Assembly: GCF_040822085.1 (NCBI RefSeq)
Contig: NZ_CP162006.1
Coordinates: 1,054,001-1,118,000 of the forward strand
Length of the DNA: 64,000 nt
Source of the DNA: Rhodoferax sp. WC2427
GTDB lineage: Bacteria > Pseudomonadota > Gammaproteobacteria > Burkholderiales > Burkholderiaceae_C
Direction: 5' to 3'
The notes beneath the pieces were generated by a model. The model worked only from the letters and a program-made list of their open reading frames with translations, was not told the origin of the DNA and did not search any database. The position numbers and the translations under genes are program-made. Positions 61,297-64,000 of this stretch are shown here, one piece after another (positions within the stretch are counted from its first letter, which is position 1; each line of letters begins with the position of its first letter).

Positions 61297-63828
61297 ATGC
61301 ATACCCCATTCTGGCGCCTTGGCTGGCGCACCCTCTGGCGCGACCTGCGCTCCGGCGAATTACGCCTGCTCATCGTGGCCGTGACCTTGGCCGTGGCCGC
61401 GCTCAGCGCCGTCGGCTTCTTTGCCGATCGCCTGCAAGGCGGCCTGCAGCGCGATGCCCGCCAACTGCTGGGCGGTGACGCGGTGGTCTCCAGCGACAAC
61501 CCCACCCCTGCCGCGTTCCTGGCCCAAGCCCAGGGATTGGGCCTGCAAACCGTGGGCACGCTGACCCTGGCCACCATGGGCCGGGCGGACGACGCGCAGG
61601 GCGGGGCCAGCAAGCTGGTGGCCCTGAAAGCCGTGGTGCCCGGCTACCCGCTGCGCGGCAGCTTGCGCATTTCCGAGGTGGCCGACGTCGCCGATGAAAA
61701 GGCCGCCCACGCCACCCGTGACATCCCAGCGCCGGGCACGGCCTGGGTCGATCCGTCGCTGCTGGAGTCGCTGGACCTGAAGATCGGCGACAGCCTGCTG
61801 CTGGGCGACAGCCGTTTGCGCATCACCCAGACCATCGTGACCGAGCCCGACCGGGGCGGCGGCTTTATGTCGTTTTCGCCGCGGGTGATGGTGAACCAGA
61901 GCGATATGGCCGCCACTGGCCTGGTCCAGCCCGCCAGCCGGGTCAACTACCGCTTTGCCGTGGCCGGAGCCGACCCCGCCGTGCAGCGCTACGTGCAGTG
62001 GGCCACCGAAGAGGTCAAAAAGCCCGACAGCCACGGCGTGCGCATCGAATCGCTGGAAACCGGCCGCCCCGAGATGCGCCAAACCCTGGACCGCGCCAAC
62101 AAATTCCTGAACCTGGTGGCCCTGCTGTCGGCCCTGCTGAGTGCCGTGGCCGTGGCCCTGGCCGCGCGCGGCTTTGCGGCCAACCACCTGGACGACTGCG
62201 CCATGCTGCGCGTGCTGGGCCTGAGCCAGCGCACCATCGCGCTGAGCTACGCCTTTGAGTTCGCGCTGGTGGGCATCTTTGCCAGCGCGCTGGGCGTGGC
62301 CATCGGCTACGGCGTGCACAACCTGTTCGTGCTGCTGCTGGCCGGCCTGGTGGATTCCAGCCTGCCTGCGGCGACCCTGTGGCCGGCGGCGCTGGGCATG
62401 GGCATGGGGCTGACGCTGCTGTTCGCCTTTGGCCTGCCGCCGGTGTTGCAGCTGGCCGCGGTGCCGCCGCTGCGGGTGATCCGCCGCGACGTGGGCGGCT
62501 TGAAGCCCGCCTCCGTGGGCGTGCTGGGCCTGGGCGTGCTGGGCTTTGCCGCGCTGCTGCTGGCGGCCAGCAGCGACATCACGCTGGGCCTGATTGCGGT
62601 GGGTGGCTTTGCCGCCGCCGTGCTGGTGTTTGCGGGCCTGGGCTGGGTGGCGGTGAAGCTGCTGCGCCGCAGCGTGAACGAGGCCACCGCCCCGCGCTGG
62701 CTGGTGCTGGCCACGCGCCAGGTCTCGGCCCGCCCGGCCTATGCCGTGGTGCAGATCAGCGCGCTGGCCGTGGGCCTGCTGGCGCTGATTCTGCTGGTGC
62801 TGCTGCGCACCGACCTGATCCAGAGCTGGCGCCAGGCCACGCCGCCTGACGCCCCGAACCGCTTCGTCATCAATGTCATGCCCGACCAGGCGGCAGACTT
62901 CCAAAAGAACCTGGCCACCGCGGGTGTGAAAAACTACGACTGGTACCCCATGTTCCGGGGCCGCCTGGTGGCCGTCAACGGCGCGGCGGTGTCCCCCGAG
63001 AACTATGTGGACGACCGCGCCAAGCGCCTGCTGGACCGCGAATTCAACCTGTCTTACAGCGCCACCCGGCCGCCGCACAACCCGCTGGTGGCAGGCCGCT
63101 GGACACCCGAAGAAAAAGGCGCCGTCAGCGTGGAGGAGGGCATCGCCAAATCCCTGAACCTGAAGCTGGGCGACAGCCTGCGCTTCGACATCGGCGGCGT
63201 GCAGAGTGACGCCAAGATCACCTCGCTGCGCAAGGTGGACTGGGGCTCGATGCGGGCCAACTTCTTCGTCATCTACCCTGTAGGCCAGATGGCCGAGGTG
63301 CCGGTGACCTTCCTGGGCGCATTCAAGGCCCCCGCCACCAAGGGCTTCGACAACCAGTTGGTGCGCCAGTTTCCCAACATCACCGCGGTGGACCTCAGCA
63401 GCACCCTGGGCCAGTTGCAGCGCGTGCTGGACCAGGTGATCCGGGCGGTGGAATTCCTGTTTGGTTTCACCCTGGCGGCCGGGCTGGTGGTGCTGTTTGC
63501 CGCCATCACCGCCACCCGCGAAGAGCGCGCCCGCGAATTCGCCATCATGCGGGCCCTGGGCGCGCCGGGCAGCCTGCTGCGCCAGGTGCAGCGTGCCGAA
63601 CTGGCGGGCGTGGGTCTGCTGGCGGGCTTTCTGGCCAGCCTGGTGGCCGTGGCCGTGGGCTGGGCGCTGACCCGTTTTGTCTTTGAATTTGAGTGGCACG
63701 GCTCCCTGTGGGTGCCGCTGTTCGGGGCCATCGCCGGTGCGCTGCTGGCCCTGGCCGCAGGCTGGTGGGGGCTGCGCGACGTGCTGCGCCGCCCGGTGGT
63801 AGAGACGCTACGGCGGGCTACGGCTTAG
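61297..63828 (+). CDS. FtsX-like ABC transporter permease (YbbP type)
   Basis: 843 residues. Four-helix MacB/FtsX blocks are duplicated: an N-terminal helix (LRLLIVAVTLAVAALSAVGF), a large periplasmic domain, helices near residues 270-400, a second periplasmic domain and C-terminal helices containing ATREERAREFAIMRALGAPG, the coupling-helix motif. Similar to E. coli YbbP, partner of the ATPase YbbA. No ATPase gene is adjacent in the visible part. The ATG at 61297 follows an AAGG site. Confidence 0.9.
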   Translation: MHTPFWRLGWRTLWRDLRSGELRLLIVAVTLAVAALSAVGFFADRLQGGLQRDARQLLGGDAVVSSDNPTPAAFLAQAQGLGLQTVGTLTLATMGRADDAQGGASKLVALKAVVPGYPLRGSLRISEVADVADEKAAHATRDIPAPGTAWVDPSLLESLDLKIGDSLLLGDSRLRITQTIVTEPDRGGGFMSFSPRVMVNQSDMAATGLVQPASRVNYRFAVAGADPAVQRYVQWATEEVKKPDSHGVRIESLETGRPEMRQTLDRANKFLNLVALLSALLSAVAVALAARGFAANHLDDCAMLRVLGLSQRTIALSYAFEFALVGIFASALGVAIGYGVHNLFVLLLAGLVDSSLPAATLWPAALGMGMGLTLLFAFGLPPVLQLAAVPPLRVIRRDVGGLKPASVGVLGLGVLGFAALLLAASSDITLGLIAVGGFAAAVLVFAGLGWVAVKLLRRSVNEATAPRWLVLATRQVSARPAYAVVQISALAVGLLALILLVLLRTDLIQSWRQATPPDAPNRFVINVMPDQAADFQKNLATAGVKNYDWYPMFRGRLVAVNGAAVSPENYVDDRAKRLLDREFNLSYSATRPPHNPLVAGRWTPEEKGAVSVEEGIAKSLNLKLGDSLRFDIGGVQSDAKITSLRKVDWGSMRANFFVIYPVGQMAEVPVTFLGAFKAPATKGFDNQLVRQFPNITAVDLSSTLGQLQRVLDQVIRAVEFLFGFTLAAGLVVLFAAITATREERAREFAIMRALGAPGSLLRQVQRAELAGVGLLAGFLASLVAVAVGWALTRFVFEFEWHGSLWVPLFGAIAGALLALAAGWWGLRDVLRRPVVETLRRATA

Positions 63829-63885
63829 CGCTATTGTTTTGGTAGCTTCTCACGCTGATTCCATCAGCGTGAGAAGCTGATTTTT
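63829..63885. repeat. Dispersed palindromic repeat copy 15, perfect 16-bp palindrome
   Basis: AGCTTCTCACGCTGAT (63844-63859) pairs perfectly with ATCAGCGTGAGAAGCT (63863-63878) around TCC and is followed by GATTTTTTA. On the minus strand the nonapeptide frame 63855-63829 reads A-stop-E-A-T-K-T-I-A. Confidence 0.9.
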
Positions 63886-63886
63886 T
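63844..63886 (+). terminator. Likely terminator of the YbbP-type gene, made from the repeat
   Basis: The perfect 16-bp stem with a 3-nt loop is followed by TGATTTTTTA, so it can act as a Rho-independent terminator for the rightward gene. It sits between convergent genes and may also impede leftward transcription. Confidence 0.7.
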
Positions 63887-63898
63887 ATAAATTTTCGG

Positions 63899-64000
63899 TT
63901 AGTTTCCCAGAAACTCCCCTACCGGCTTGAGGTCTTCGATGCGGTCGCAGACCGCCTTCACCACTACCAGGATGGGCACGCCCAGCAGCAGGCCCCACAA
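63899..64000 (-). CDS. AI-2E family transporter, C-terminal end (cut by window)
   Basis: The last 33 residues read LWGLLLGVPILVVVKAVCD then RIEDLKPVGEFLGN and a TAA stop. This matches the C-terminal end of AI-2E/PerM-family membrane proteins. The gene continues beyond the right edge. Too short to classify further. Confidence 0.75.
   Translation of the reverse strand: MWGLLLGVPILVVVKAVCDRIEDLKPVGEFLGN

Overview
The window is a gene-dense, roughly 65 percent GC stretch of a betaproteobacterial chromosome. The family looks like Comamonadaceae (Rhodoferax/Polaromonas/Acidovorax-like). Three things suggest this: the gene order rpsB-tsf-pyrH-frr-uppS-cdsA-dxr-rseP-bamA-skp-lpxD-fabZ-lpxA-lpxB-rnhB, a TTG-started ftsH behind yhbY/rlmE, and an fdsGBACD-type NAD-dependent formate dehydrogenase operon. 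The family-level call is inference from gene order and protein similarity by eye. I see no rRNA, tRNA, CRISPR array, prophage or insertion sequence.

Layout. 1-7.3 kb: the 3' part of rnr, a short-chain dehydrogenase, then a leftward group (bifunctional NAD(P)HX repair enzyme, DadA-like FAD oxidoreductase, amidase). 7.5-22.5 kb: one long rightward core cluster for translation (S2, EF-Ts, RRF), UMP kinase, isoprenoid and phospholipid synthesis, and outer-membrane and lipid A biogenesis, ending in RNase HII and a TrmH-type methyltransferase. 22.6-28 kb: carA-carB-greA and a small membrane protein. 28-33.7 kb: yhbY diverging from rlmE-ftsH-folP-glmM. 33.7-48.2 kb: an OlsB-like acyltransferase, scpA, a SmpA/OmlA-type lipoprotein, LysR/MFS, a SulP transporter, metG, a patatin, a MocR regulator, DUF2917, a NhaR-type LysR, a Bax-inhibitor-1 protein and mrp. 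48.2-57.1 kb: the formate module (LysR regulator, OFA-family MFS carrier, fdsG, fdsB, fdsA, fdhD, fdsD). 57.1-57.9 kb: a repeat-filled intergenic region. 57.9-64 kb: a GNAT protein, an SMP-30 protein, a 7TM diguanylate cyclase, an FtsX-like permease and the end of an AI-2E family transporter.

The most interesting signal is a dispersed, AT-richer palindromic repeat of about 50-95 bp, with about 15 copies in 64 kb. It lies in gaps and also inside core genes. In six unrelated proteins (DadA-like, Dxr, LpxB, TrmH-like, the DUF4149-like protein, MetG) it is read in the same orientation and frame. It gives a shared nonapeptide of the form A-[QPR]-[AP]-A-[TI]-x-x-[VI]-[AV] written with locally unusual codons (GCA, GCT, GTA, ATA). 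FolP has a shortened version. All six intergenic copies carry a stop codon at position 2 or 6 of that same frame. This resembles in principle the protein-coding palindromic elements known from Rickettsia. I know of no published name for this family.

Other structural points: seven of eight convergent gene pairs have overlapping or abutting stop codons, and the eighth junction holds a perfect-palindrome copy of the repeat. A perfect 11-bp inverted repeat sits between fdsB and fdsA. A REPIN-like inverted repeat and a longer structured repeat lie downstream of fdsD.
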